64,000 nt of DNA from JBCDJI01 sp964351865 (lineage in GTDB: Bacteria; Verrucomicrobiota; Verrucomicrobiia; Methylacidiphilales; JBCBYL01), in NCBI GenBank assembly GCA_964351865.1, contig CAYGPJ010000001.1, positions 1-64,000 of the forward strand, given 5' to 3'. Positions 43,987 through 52,440 of the stretch are shown here, one piece after another. Position numbers and translations under genes: made by a program. The notes below the pieces were generated by a model. The model did not search any database and was not told the origin of the DNA. It saw nothing but the letters and a program-made list of their open reading frames with translations. Each line of letters starts with the position of its first letter. Position 1 is the stretch's first letter.

Positions 43987-46683
43987 TTAATACATTCGGT
44001 ACACACGGACAGCGTTGAGAGCTGTTTTGCCATGAATGGCATCAAATGAGACGGTCAAGCCTTCCCCATTACGAACATTGATTTCAAACTTTTTGATAAT
44101 GGCGCGTTCAACACCAACCTGCCCCGCCATGTCAAAGCGATTGAGGACCCGACTCCCATTGATATCAATGTTGAATATGCGTTCTTCAAATTTCCCCTGA
44201 ATGACATCCTGGCCCAGATTATAGGCAAGTGCCTCCCGCTGATGATCCGAATCCAACTCCGCGAAGTAGAGGTAAACGCCGTAGCGTCCATCAGGAACGT
44301 CCAGTTTAAACGCCTCCAGCCCCACACGCTGGGTTTGGAAAATCGGATCCTGATCGGTTCCGAAGATATTTTTTTCTGAAGCCGGTAATTTCCCGAAACG
44401 GGTTTTGGGTAGATTGAGTTCACCTCCGATATAGCCCCAGGAGCCCTCAGTGTACGGTTGCTCCGGGATGAAGGTCACTCCACCTTTGCGATCCTCAAAA
44501 TACCGTTGTGACCCCAATGTCACATTGATTTCTGTAAATGGATGTTGTCTGTCTTTTAAATCGAAAGGAACTTGATCAAACTGAACCCGATATAAATCAC
44601 GAATGACCTTACCGCGCTTGAGTAGGTTACCGCCTGACTTGACGGAAGCTTCGATTACATTGGAGCCATCGACAAAGGGAATGTCCACATTCACGGCATA
44701 ATTTTTGACTTCGAAGGAACCTAAACTTTGTGAGTTGTGAACGACTTCCACCTGATCACCGTTGCTATATATTTTAACCGGCTGAATGGTTTTGCCGTCT
44801 GCGTTCGCCACACCCGCACGCTTTTTCCAGTCTTTACTACCAATCAGAACCACCGGCTCATCCACCAGCGCTGCGGTGTACAGCAGATAAGGATCCTTCA
44901 ACTCCCGGTTGACCGTGGTGATGCCTTTACTGTTGATGAACGGAACCGCATCGATTCGGAACGCTGAGTGGAAGTCATTCAAATTCCAGATATTACTTCC
45001 GACCACAAACGGGCGCTCCATGATGGCCTGCAGGTAATGTTCATGGTAGATATTTCCATACTCAACCGTGAAGTCGAAGCGCTGCGGCTCGAATGAATGT
45101 AATCGTGGATCTACTCCGGGACCATACTCCGAAACAAACATCGGGATGTCGGGGTATTTTTGATGAAAATTGTCCAGAAATTTATCAAACCCCGCCAGAT
45201 TTGACCCATACCAGCCCTGATACAGATTCCAGCCGACCAACATCGGCAACTCCACTAATCCTGCAGCTTCGTAAGCGCTTAATGCCCCGTGAAATACCAA
45301 CATGGTGTAGCGGTCCGGATCCTCCGCGCGGATGGTTTCCTCCAACACACGCCCATACTCGGCCATATTCTTGCAGTATTCAGCATATTCTGGAGTCTTC
45401 TTCTTATACGGACTGCGCAACATGATCTCATTCATGTAGTTCCAGATCAGTACAGAAGGGCGATTGAAATCTTGGCGGATCATCTCCTTCGCCATTTCAA
45501 CATTGCGATCGATGTATCCCTGGTTTTCCGTAATCCAGTTGATGGACGGAATCTCCACGGAGGTGACAATGCCAAGTCGGTCGCACATCTCCATGACTAC
45601 CGGATCCTGCGGGTAGTGAGAAACGCGTAAGAAATTGCCACCCATGGCTTTTAGCAGCTTCACGTCCTGAACGTGATATTCATCCCGCAACGCATTTCCG
45701 AGACCTTCAAAACACTGATGACGATTGGTGCCTACCAGTTTGACATACTTGCCGTTTAAGATGAGTCCTTTATCGGCGTCGAACTCGAACCAGCGTAAGC
45801 CCAACGGATTATGAACCTCATCCAATACATCACCCGTCTCTGCATTAATGACCCGGGTATAGACGGTATATAAATGCGGGTTTACCGTATCCCATAACAG
45901 GGGGTTTTCGATGACAATTCCCTGCTGCTTGTTTTCAAGCCGGGTTCCCGGCTCGATCTTAACCAACTCGGCATGCTGTTGGACCTTCTCACTATCTGAG
46001 TTTAAAAAGGTATGCTCAATACGGACCTGTTGCGCGGTATCCATGGCATTCTCAACCAAGGTCCGGACATTAATCACCGCCTTGTCGTTGGAAACTTCCG
46101 GAGTGGTCAGATAGACACCCGAAGATGCGTAATCCGTCAGGGAGACGTGGACTTTCTCGGTAAATTTCAAATAGACGTCTCGATACACTCCTCCGAAAAA
46201 GGTAAAATCAGCTGACAGGGGGGGGATGTCCGGGTGATCTGAATTGTCTACTTTAATGGTAAACTGATTAAATGCTTCTGGCTTGATCCATTTGGTAAGA
46301 TCGAAGCAAAAGCGCGTGTAGCCACCCGCATGTTGCCCCACGTGCTTACCGTTGATATAGAGGTCGGTAATCTGATTGGCTCCTTCAAAAAAAGCGAATA
46401 CCTGCTTATCGGCTGCTTCTGCTCCGATGTAGATTGAGCGTCGGTACCACCCTTCGCCGCGGAAGTAGCCTTCGGGTTCGCTGACCGCGTCTACAGCATT
46501 CCAGGTATGGGGAATATCGACCACTTCCCATGCTGAATCATCAAATTCAGCCCGCTGCGCACCGACTTGTTCCCCTTTTGAAAATTTCCATGCTTCATTG
46601 ATGGTATAGGATAAGCGTGTTGCGTTTAGATTTGAGATGAGGCAGAGGCAAAGAGCCAACCGCCAGAATAGTTTAAGCATCAT
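43987..46683 (-). CDS. GH2 glycosidase (beta-galactosidase-like) with malectin-like C-terminal domain
   Basis: A secreted 898-residue retaining glycosidase. After the signal peptide (ALCLCLISNLNA) come a sugar-binding jelly roll (GWYRRSIYIGAEAADKQVFA), an immunoglobulin-like domain and a TIM barrel with acid/base Glu419 in IWNYMNEIML and nucleophile Glu519 in FVSEYGPG. The C-terminal 170 residues resemble malectin (YGVYLYFAEL, FNIDINGSRVL). Beta-galactosidase is most usual for such architectures, but beta-glucuronidase or beta-mannosidase are in the same family. An almost perfect 28-bp palindromic operator lies 108 bp upstream, and direct repeats fill the leader. Confidence 0.9.
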   Translation of the reverse strand: MMLKLFWRLALCLCLISNLNATRLSYTINEAWKFSKGEQVGAQRAEFDDSAWEVVDIPHTWNAVDAVSEPEGYFRGEGWYRRSIYIGAEAADKQVFAFFEGANQITDLYINGKHVGQHAGGYTRFCFDLTKWIKPEAFNQFTIKVDNSDHPDIPPLSADFTFFGGVYRDVYLKFTEKVHVSLTDYASSGVYLTTPEVSNDKAVINVRTLVENAMDTAQQVRIEHTFLNSDSEKVQQHAELVKIEPGTRLENKQQGIVIENPLLWDTVNPHLYTVYTRVINAETGDVLDEVHNPLGLRWFEFDADKGLILNGKYVKLVGTNRHQCFEGLGNALRDEYHVQDVKLLKAMGGNFLRVSHYPQDPVVMEMCDRLGIVTSVEIPSINWITENQGYIDRNVEMAKEMIRQDFNRPSVLIWNYMNEIMLRSPYKKKTPEYAEYCKNMAEYGRVLEETIRAEDPDRYTMLVFHGALSAYEAAGLVELPMLVGWNLYQGWYGSNLAGFDKFLDNFHQKYPDIPMFVSEYGPGVDPRLHSFEPQRFDFTVEYGNIYHEHYLQAIMERPFVVGSNIWNLNDFHSAFRIDAVPFINSKGITTVNRELKDPYLLYTAALVDEPVVLIGSKDWKKRAGVANADGKTIQPVKIYSNGDQVEVVHNSQSLGSFEVKNYAVNVDIPFVDGSNVIEASVKSGGNLLKRGKVIRDLYRVQFDQVPFDLKDRQHPFTEINVTLGSQRYFEDRKGGVTFIPEQPYTEGSWGYIGGELNLPKTRFGKLPASEKNIFGTDQDPIFQTQRVGLEAFKLDVPDGRYGVYLYFAELDSDHQREALAYNLGQDVIQGKFEERIFNIDINGSRVLNRFDMAGQVGVERAIIKKFEINVRNGEGLTVSFDAIHGKTALNAVRVYRMY

Positions 46684-46684
46684 A

Positions 46685-46733
46685 GATAAAAGTGTATATA
46701 AAAGTGTATATAAAAGTGTGTATAAAAAGAGTG
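46685..46733. repeat. 12-bp direct repeats in the GH2 leader
   Basis: Four near-identical units of ATAAAAGTGTAT run from 46685 to 46733, directly upstream of the GH2 ATG on the minus strand, where no Shine-Dalgarno sequence is visible. Confidence 0.7.
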
Positions 46734-46790
46734 TTTATTGATTCGAACGACCAAAGTAGCCTGTCAGTGGTTCCACCTCAATGACTTCTA

Positions 46791-46808
46791 TTCGCACACA
46801 TGTGCGAA
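46791..46808. promoter_or_regulatory. Operator-like palindrome, site 9 (most symmetric)
   Basis: TTCGCAC-ACAT-GTGCGAA extends with CTA/TAG and TT/AA flanks into a 28-bp palindrome with one central mismatch. It lies 108 bp upstream of the GH2 gene. Confidence 0.75.
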
Positions 46809-47003
46809 TAGAAGAGGGAGGAAGTTAATTTCTTCCAAGTGATATGGATTAAACAATGGCAGATTCAGAAAAATGTGATTGGCTCTGAGCCGGTTTGTGG
46901 CAAGACAGAGTCCAGTTAGATTTCATTATCAATCCAACCCTAAGTGAGACAGATCCGCACCGTGCTTGCTATTCCAAATAGCTAGCTCCCCTCTTAAAGC
47001 ATC

Positions 47004-47690
47004 TTATTGCCAATCCGTGGGAAGAACGTCCGCAGGAACCGCCTCTACATGCCAGTCAAAAAATAACACCACTCTGGATTTTCCATGCATTGGTTCCGTA
47101 TAGCCAGCATCTCCTGCGGGATCCCCTGCCCCTCCCAATTCCCAGACCGCCCATTTACGCGAACGGTTCTCCACCGTGCTCAGCAATGCCAGCTTCATAG
47201 CTGAAGTATCCTCGTTGTATTTTCCAAAAGTCCGCTGGGGCGTTCCATCCGGCATAAGTATTTCCTGACTTATGTTAAATCCGTGGCCATGCGGTTGTGA
47301 CACCCATCCCTCAGCGGCAGGCGGGTTAAATATCGGATGGGATTCCCACTCATCACCTGGCTGGGACAGACCCATATAAGAATAAAGTCTGTTTGCCATA
47401 TCCGCTCCCAAGCCACGGCGAGTATGAATACGCTGCCCTGAAAAGACTTTCTCCGGCAACGTACCATGCTCCGTACCATACACTTCAAACACCGTAGCCA
47501 GTTGCCGCATATTCGAACTGGCAGCCGCTATGGATGCTTTGTTCAGAACCAAGCCCATAACGGGAAAAGCTAGCGCAATCAGCACCCCTAAAATCGCAAC
47601 GACCACTAGCATTTCAACCAACGTAAATCCACAGTGTTTACAGGTAGAACGAACTGCCTCATGACTGAATAATGAATATCTGTTTTGCAT
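47004..47690 (-). CDS. Prepilin-type pseudopilin with H-X9-DG-like C-terminus
   Basis: The 228-residue product has a prepilin leader cleaved before FTLVEMLVVVAILGVLIALA, the class III signal handled by prepilin peptidase. A GspG/DUF1559-like globular domain follows, ending with RVVLFFDWHVEAVP, the H-X9-DG-like block of planctomycete/verrucomicrobial pseudopilins. Members are thought to be parts of type II secretion or pilus-like surface assemblies. Operator-like site 10 lies 177 bp upstream, in the region divergent to 48030. Confidence 0.85.
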   Translation of the reverse strand: MQNRYSLFSHEAVRSTCKHCGFTLVEMLVVVAILGVLIALAFPVMGLVLNKASIAAASSNMRQLATVFEVYGTEHGTLPEKVFSGQRIHTRRGLGADMANRLYSYMGLSQPGDEWESHPIFNPPAAEGWVSQPHGHGFNISQEILMPDGTPQRTFGKYNEDTSAMKLALLSTVENRSRKWAVWELGGAGDPAGDAGYTEPMHGKSRVVLFFDWHVEAVPADVLPTDWQ

Positions 47691-47866
47691 TTTATTTTTT
47701 GTTCTTTTTTAAATGCTCATCCTTGATGATCGCACTCGTTAAAATTGGCAACTACTTTAATTTCTGATCCCGTTGTCCTCCTACAAGAGGGTGACTATTG
47801 TGCAGTTTTCATGTAAGTTACTGTTCTCATCTTATACCTATTGGTAAATTTAACCAAGCGACTGAT

Positions 47867-47884
47867 TGCGCACACGTGTGCAAA
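47867..47884. promoter_or_regulatory. Operator-like palindrome, site 10
   Basis: TGCGCAC-ACGT-GTGCAAA lies in the divergent region between the pseudopilin and the anchored vWA-like gene. Its centre is 50 bp from site 11, about five helical turns, suitable for binding on one DNA face. Confidence 0.65.
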
Positions 47885-47916
47885 CTCAGATGGCTCACAT
47901 TCCCAAAAGATCGCAA

Positions 47917-47934
47917 AGCGCACATGCGTGCATA
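47917..47934. promoter_or_regulatory. Operator-like palindrome, site 11
   Basis: AGCGCAC-ATGC-GTGCATA lies 95 bp upstream of ATG 48030. Confidence 0.65.
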
Positions 47935-48029
47935 AGTAATGATTTGGATGATCAACACGGAGAAAGTAAATTTGTATCTATTATATTTTAAGCAAATCAA
48001 TGCAGGAATGGCGTAATCGCACAATCATT

Positions 48030-49151
48030 ATGGAAGTTAAACAAAGAACACCCGAAACACCTCCATCGAGTAAAACCAACAAAGCGATGACATCGGTCGC
48101 TTTTATCGTATCAGTGATTGTCCACCTCGTGATCTTTCTCTTAGTCGGGAGTATGGTTATTTTTGAAGGAGCCATTCCGAAAAACTTATTCCAGTCTATG
48201 AGTGGTGATATGGTTCAGGATATCGGCTCTGAGGAACTGGAGATGCCTCCTATGTTGGAAGAAGAGACAGAGCCAATGCTGGAACAGGATCCGCTGGATA
48301 CGTTAGAGTTGACCAATGAGATGGATATGACAGATGTCATGCAAACCAATGATCTAATTGTCTCCACCGCTGCCCCCACAGTGACACCATCATTCACTCC
48401 GCCTACCATGACGAAGCTCACCGTAGGGTCTGAATCCGGAACCAAAATTGCTACAGGCTTAGCTCGCTCTGAGAACGGTAAATCCGGGCCGGGCGTGCCT
48501 CGCACGGCCAATATTTTTGGGCGACAGGTTGCGGCAGCCCAGTTCGGTGCCGTTCTCGATGTGTCATACTCGACCCACAAGACAATCGATAAGGCCATCA
48601 AAGAGATTGAAACGGCATTCCCAGATGCGATTTTGGTGGTCGCTTCCGGCTGCGGCATGAGCTACGGAAAAAAGTCCGAAATGATTGAGGGAGGGCAATT
48701 TGCAGCTAATATTGAAGAATATGAAGTGGAGGAAGACAACTTCAAACAAACGCTCTACCTGACAAGAAATTTTCGCAAGTTGTTAGAAAAGAATAAGAAT
48801 TTCGAAAAGATGTGGCGGGACGCCACTAAAGAAAAACGAGCCTATGCCCTGCATGTGGAGTTACCAGATCGAAAAAGCGGATACATGATGCACCTGCAAA
48901 GCAACACTCAGGATGCATTTACGTTTCTGGAGAATGAAGGGTGCGATGCGATTTACTGGCTGGCTGATTTTGAGGATGGTTTGAAAAGTGAGGTGATGAA
49001 TGACCTCGAAAAGAAAATGGAACAAGCGAATGTCAAAATTATCGCTCATAATTTTGACGGCGAATCAGATAAAGATAAAGACAACCTGAAGCTCATCAAA
49101 AAACTCGTTCAGCAAACCAATGGTCAACTAATCTCAGGTGCCGGGAAATAA
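48030..49151 (+). CDS. Membrane-anchored vWA-like protein with TonB-like N-terminus
   Basis: ATG 48030 is preferred over 48000 because it gives the short basic N-terminus seen in the paralogue at 3159-4355. The 373-residue protein has one membrane helix (AFIVSVIVHLVIFLLVGSMV), an acidic Glu/Met/Pro-rich stretch with EMPPMLEEE, a PSFTPP segment, then a region starting FGAVLDVSYSTHKTIDKAIK. That region resembles a von Willebrand A-type fold but with Asp-x-Ser-x-Ser replaced by DVSYST, an atypical MIDAS. The outer domain therefore differs from the PA14-like paralogue while the anchor is shared. Function unknown; a part of an envelope complex is likely. A terminator follows. Confidence 0.75.
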   Translation: MEVKQRTPETPPSSKTNKAMTSVAFIVSVIVHLVIFLLVGSMVIFEGAIPKNLFQSMSGDMVQDIGSEELEMPPMLEEETEPMLEQDPLDTLELTNEMDMTDVMQTNDLIVSTAAPTVTPSFTPPTMTKLTVGSESGTKIATGLARSENGKSGPGVPRTANIFGRQVAAAQFGAVLDVSYSTHKTIDKAIKEIETAFPDAILVVASGCGMSYGKKSEMIEGGQFAANIEEYEVEEDNFKQTLYLTRNFRKLLEKNKNFEKMWRDATKEKRAYALHVELPDRKSGYMMHLQSNTQDAFTFLENEGCDAIYWLADFEDGLKSEVMNDLEKKMEQANVKIIAHNFDGESDKDKDNLKLIKKLVQQTNGQLISGAGK

Positions 49152-49176
49152 TTAATCCATTCGCGTATTTTACGGG

Positions 49177-49206
49177 AACGGGAGAGCACTACCCGCCGTT
49201 TTTTCT
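49177..49206 (+). terminator. Terminator of the anchored vWA-like gene
   Basis: CGGG-agagcacta-CCCG with outer AA/TT pairs, followed by six T, 25 bp after the stop. Confidence 0.65.
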
Positions 49207-49293
49207 CTGCGAGAACGTCACCCTGCATGGTTCTCGCTACATGCGTAAGCGTTGAAGAATGAGATTACATCTCGTCATTTATTACCACTTAGC

Positions 49294-49327
49294 GCGTTTA
49301 CGGTTTAGCGGTTTAGCCGTTTAGCGA
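49294..49327. repeat. GTTTAGC-type short tandem repeats
   Basis: Four degenerate copies of CGGTTTAGC lie in the gap between converging genes, with no coding signal. Confidence 0.6.
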
Positions 49328-49386
49328 TTTTACTCGCTACCGCTTATCACCGGCAGTCGGGCCGCCATTATGATCAGCATATCAAC

Positions 49387-50082
49387 TTAGCGTGCTAACG
49401 CTACGAAGGGGAAGAGCCATCCCCTCAGCTGCTTCAGCACGGCATAGCTAACTGTCTCGGTGCCTGTGGTGGCGACGGTGAACGAATCAATACGGATAGA
49501 ATCTGCGGCATTGTAAGCCCCGGACTGGGTCATGGTAATGGTTATCTTCGTTCCCGCCGACACCTTAATTCCCGCCTCAAACGTATAGTAATCTTTTTTC
49601 CTACCTGATTCATCTGCTCTCAAACTTGAGATCTGGATATCAATTTCGCTGAAAGCCGTCGACGTCAGCTTCATGCCGGTGCCGACTTCGGTAAAACTGG
49701 CAAAATCCAGTTCCACCAGCGTCACATCCTGATCAAAAGCGAACGTCCACGCTTCACCGGGGTTAAAACTTTGGAATTCATTCGCGTATCCACCCGTTCC
49801 TGCAGAATTAACGGCTAATGCTTTTAACTTGGTGTAGGTGACATGTGACCCGTCCGTGGTCGTGCTCAGCGCCGAAGTGTTCGTATTGTCGACAAAACCG
49901 GTGACGGAGTGGGTCGACAAAGTGAGACCGGAAACCGTAGATACTCCATTCGTGCTGGTTCCGTCAAAAGGATCCCCGTCGACAAAGTCGAATACGACCT
50001 CTTGAGAAAGCGCTGCATGCGATACGGTGAGGAATCCTACCAGCACAAGCAGTGCTACCGCCTTTAGGGAACTCATAGACAT
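49387..50082 (-). CDS. Secreted GEAW-domain protein lacking a PEP-CTERM signal
   Basis: A 231-residue protein with signal peptide ending SHAALS, start of the mature part EVVFDFVDGDPFDGTS, and the shared FNPGEAWTFAFDQDVTLVEL. Compared with 22003-22713 it stops at a tail TVSYAVLKQLRG with no VPEPSS, helix or RRRK. The sorting signal was lost or the protein is secreted freely. The DNA after the last domain forms a GGGGA/TCCCC hairpin, possibly a terminator now read through as codons. A weak operator-like sequence lies 90 bp upstream. Confidence 0.75.
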   Translation of the reverse strand: MSMSSLKAVALLVLVGFLTVSHAALSQEVVFDFVDGDPFDGTSTNGVSTVSGLTLSTHSVTGFVDNTNTSALSTTTDGSHVTYTKLKALAVNSAGTGGYANEFQSFNPGEAWTFAFDQDVTLVELDFASFTEVGTGMKLTSTAFSEIDIQISSLRADESGRKKDYYTFEAGIKVSAGTKITITMTQSGAYNAADSIRIDSFTVATTGTETVSYAVLKQLRGWLFPFVALAR

Positions 50083-50171
50083 AAGTATGTTCCGTGTGGT
50101 GCCCGTGTCAAAATTGTTTTTCAGTAGTTGATCCTGTATTTCCCAAAAATATAAAAACCATAAAAAGGTTT

Positions 50172-50189
50172 TGTGCGCTCACATGCACT
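50172..50189. promoter_or_regulatory. Weak operator-like sequence
   Basis: TGTGCGC-TCAC-ATGCACT shares the spacing and part of both half-sites but with three mismatches. It sits 90 bp upstream of the GEAW-domain gene, the same distance as strong sites elsewhere. Confidence 0.3.
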
Positions 50190-50350
50190 TACAACTACCG
50201 GTTACTAGCTCAGTTTGCTACCACACTTATTCGGCCACTATAAAGTCTTATTTATAGTGGCGCAGTAAGCTATTAATCAGGCAGTCCTCTGCTGGACACG
50301 GGCTGCCAGGTGATTTACGCTACGTATATAGCGCAGCCTACAATTTCCTG

Positions 50351-51395
50351 ATGAAACGAAGACCTACCATTAAAGATGTGGCAGAAAAATGCGGTGTGCA
50401 TCACACGACCGTTTCCCGAGCACTACGTGATCACCCCTCTATTCCGGCAGCCACCCGCGTGAAAATAAAGGCTGCAGCGGACGAACTCGGCTATCAATCC
50501 GACCCGTTCCTAAGCTCACTCTCCAGTCGGCGAAAAAACGCCCATGCCCCCGGATCCGCCATTGCGAACCTGGCGTGGATCACCAATTTTGAAACACGCG
50601 ACGGATGGAAACAATATGTCCATAACCCCAGCTATTTCTAGGGATGCCGTGAAAGAGCTGAGCAATTGGGCTGCAGTCTGGATGAAATCTGGGTCGGCGA
50701 GCGGAAACACGAAGGACTCGAAAAGCTGTTGCTCGCCAGAGGTATCCGCGGCGCCATTCTCGCCCCTCAACCACTGGGAAGCGAAGAAATACAGCTCGAT
50801 AGTAGAACCTTTTATACCGTCACGCTGGGAATGAGCGTGAAGAATCCGGATATCATTCGTGTCTGTCGCGATCACTACCATACCGTGGCATCACTGGTGA
50901 AACGCCTGGCCGAGGAGGGCTTTCGCAAACCCGTCTTTTATGCACGAAAAGAAATTGATGATCGCGTGGATAACATGATGTCACACGGTTTCAGTCACGG
51001 CGTCAAAATATAAAAAACTTAAGGTGTCCGCTAAAGCCGTTTATACCGCTAAAGACATCCCAGGTCTGGAACTGGTCAAACTGATCCGGCAACACGAGCC
51101 GGATGTAGTTATTCTGCATTACCCGGAATGGCTGCAATTGGAACAGGTGCTGCAAGCATCAGGCATCCGCGTCCCGGAGGATCTGAGTGTGGCTGTGATT
51201 ACGGTCCCCGATGACGATGACCATGCGGGCGGGGTGGTTGAAAAATCACATTACATGGGAACCTTAGCCGTTGATTCTCTGATCCATCAGATCACCAATG
51301 GGAGACACAATACTGATCAGAACCCTCCCCACCGGTTGGTGATTGATGGGATGTTTACTGAGGGTCAGACGATCTGCGCTCCTCGCCAATCGTAA
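50351..51395 (+). pseudogene. LacI-family regulator, broken by one stop and one frameshift
   Basis: Aligned to the intact LacI gene at 42801-43841 the sequence is complete, from RPTIKDVAEKCGVHHTTVSR to a C-terminus ending CAPRQS. It has a TAG at about 50639 where the paralogue has Arg (PSYF-stop-GCRERA) and a frameshift in an A-run near 51012. Coding quality is good on both sides, so the lesions are recent or, less likely, sequencing errors. The HTH part alone (96 residues) could still be made. Confidence 0.8.
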
Positions 51396-51514
51396 GATTC
51401 GCTGAGGTAAGCGCCATACCCTCCAGATTTTAAATAAGGTTCGAGCCAATTAAGAACTAGTCCGTAGGCGAGGACATCTGCAAGGGGTATGAACCGGAAC
51501 ACATAGTCTGCCAT
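51365..51514 (-). pseudogene. Coding remnant of unknown origin
   Basis: Forty-nine codons read MADYVFRFIPLADVLAYGLV and LNWLEPYLKSGGYGAYLSES. The composition looks like the end of an enzyme domain, but it has no upstream partner and overlaps the end of the LacI pseudogene on the other strand. Family not recognised. Confidence 0.3.
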
Positions 51515-51602
51515 GAAATCCTTGATTCGCGCCTAGGTGTGTGGATTCGATTTTTTCCGGCGCTTCCGTTTATGCCGTATTCAATCCTCGATGTTCAATG
51601 AC

Positions 51603-52424
51603 TTACTTCTTTTGAAGTTCGATCATTTTCTCTGCAAAGCGTTCGCCGAGAGTCCGGGCCGCTTCGGCACCGAAATGGGTGCCGTCGCCTTTATCTTCGA
51701 GACCTTCTGAACTCACAAATCCCACCAGCGGCTGCTCCTGCGCCAGTTGACGTTGATCCGCATCGACGGCGGTGCGGCCCTCCGACCACTTCTTGCCCTC
51801 GAACTGCCCCAATTGCCCGATTACAAACGGCACATCCGCTGAGCCGCATTCGGCGCGGACACGCTCGATCAGCGCCAGCAGATTTTCACCATACTTCCCT
51901 TTGCTGCCCATGTAGGAATCCGCTTCGCCCTGGTGCCATAGAATGCCTTTAACGGTGCCGTGTTCCATGGCAATATGTAGCCGCTTGAGCATGTCATCAT
52001 AAGGACGTGAATTGGTCTTGCTATCCTCCGCGCCCGGCCGCCACTTATAGAGCGATGTGCCGCCCACCGCACAGGGAATCAGACCGATCTCAACATCGGG
52101 TACTTGTTCGGCCATCTTTATCCCAAAAGTCCGCCCGGGCCCCACCCCGGCTCCATTTTTATCAAAATGAATCGGATCCTGTGCCGGCACCCATTGATGC
52201 TCCTGATCCAAGGTCCACACACGTGGGACGACTTCCTGATCCTGTTCCGCCACTTCCCCTCTGCCCGCCATATTGGATTGACCGATCAACAGATACAGAT
52301 CCAGCTTTGTCTCCGGATCGGGTGAAGACTTTGCGGTCAGGTCGGACGATAAAAAGATGGTGCACAGGAAAAGTACCAGAGTCAGCAATGGTTGATAGTG
52401 GGACTTAGTGTCGTTGATATTCAT
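51603..52424 (-). CDS. SASA-type SGNH carbohydrate esterase
   Basis: A 273-residue secreted esterase: signal peptide ending SSDLTAKS, block I LYLLIGQSNMAGRG with the nucleophile Ser, GILWHQGEADS and the catalytic Asp/His in GDGTHFGAEA. The family (SASA/CE6-like) includes acetylxylan esterases and sialate esterases. It follows the GH50-like gene by 16 bp on the same strand, so the two form a two-gene operon in which deacetylation and backbone cleavage may cooperate. It is shorter than the SIAE-like proteins at 14855 and 23146 and not closely related to them. Confidence 0.88.
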   Translation of the reverse strand: MNINDTKSHYQPLLTLVLFLCTIFLSSDLTAKSSPDPETKLDLYLLIGQSNMAGRGEVAEQDQEVVPRVWTLDQEHQWVPAQDPIHFDKNGAGVGPGRTFGIKMAEQVPDVEIGLIPCAVGGTSLYKWRPGAEDSKTNSRPYDDMLKRLHIAMEHGTVKGILWHQGEADSYMGSKGKYGENLLALIERVRAECGSADVPFVIGQLGQFEGKKWSEGRTAVDADQRQLAQEQPLVGFVSSEGLEDKGDGTHFGAEAARTLGERFAEKMIELQKK

Positions 52425-52440
52425 CCTTTCCTTTGTATTT

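Noticed and set aside
49294..49327. CRISPR-like repeats
   Set aside because: Units are eight to nine bases without spacers; no cas genes or 24-37-bp repeats anywhere in the window.
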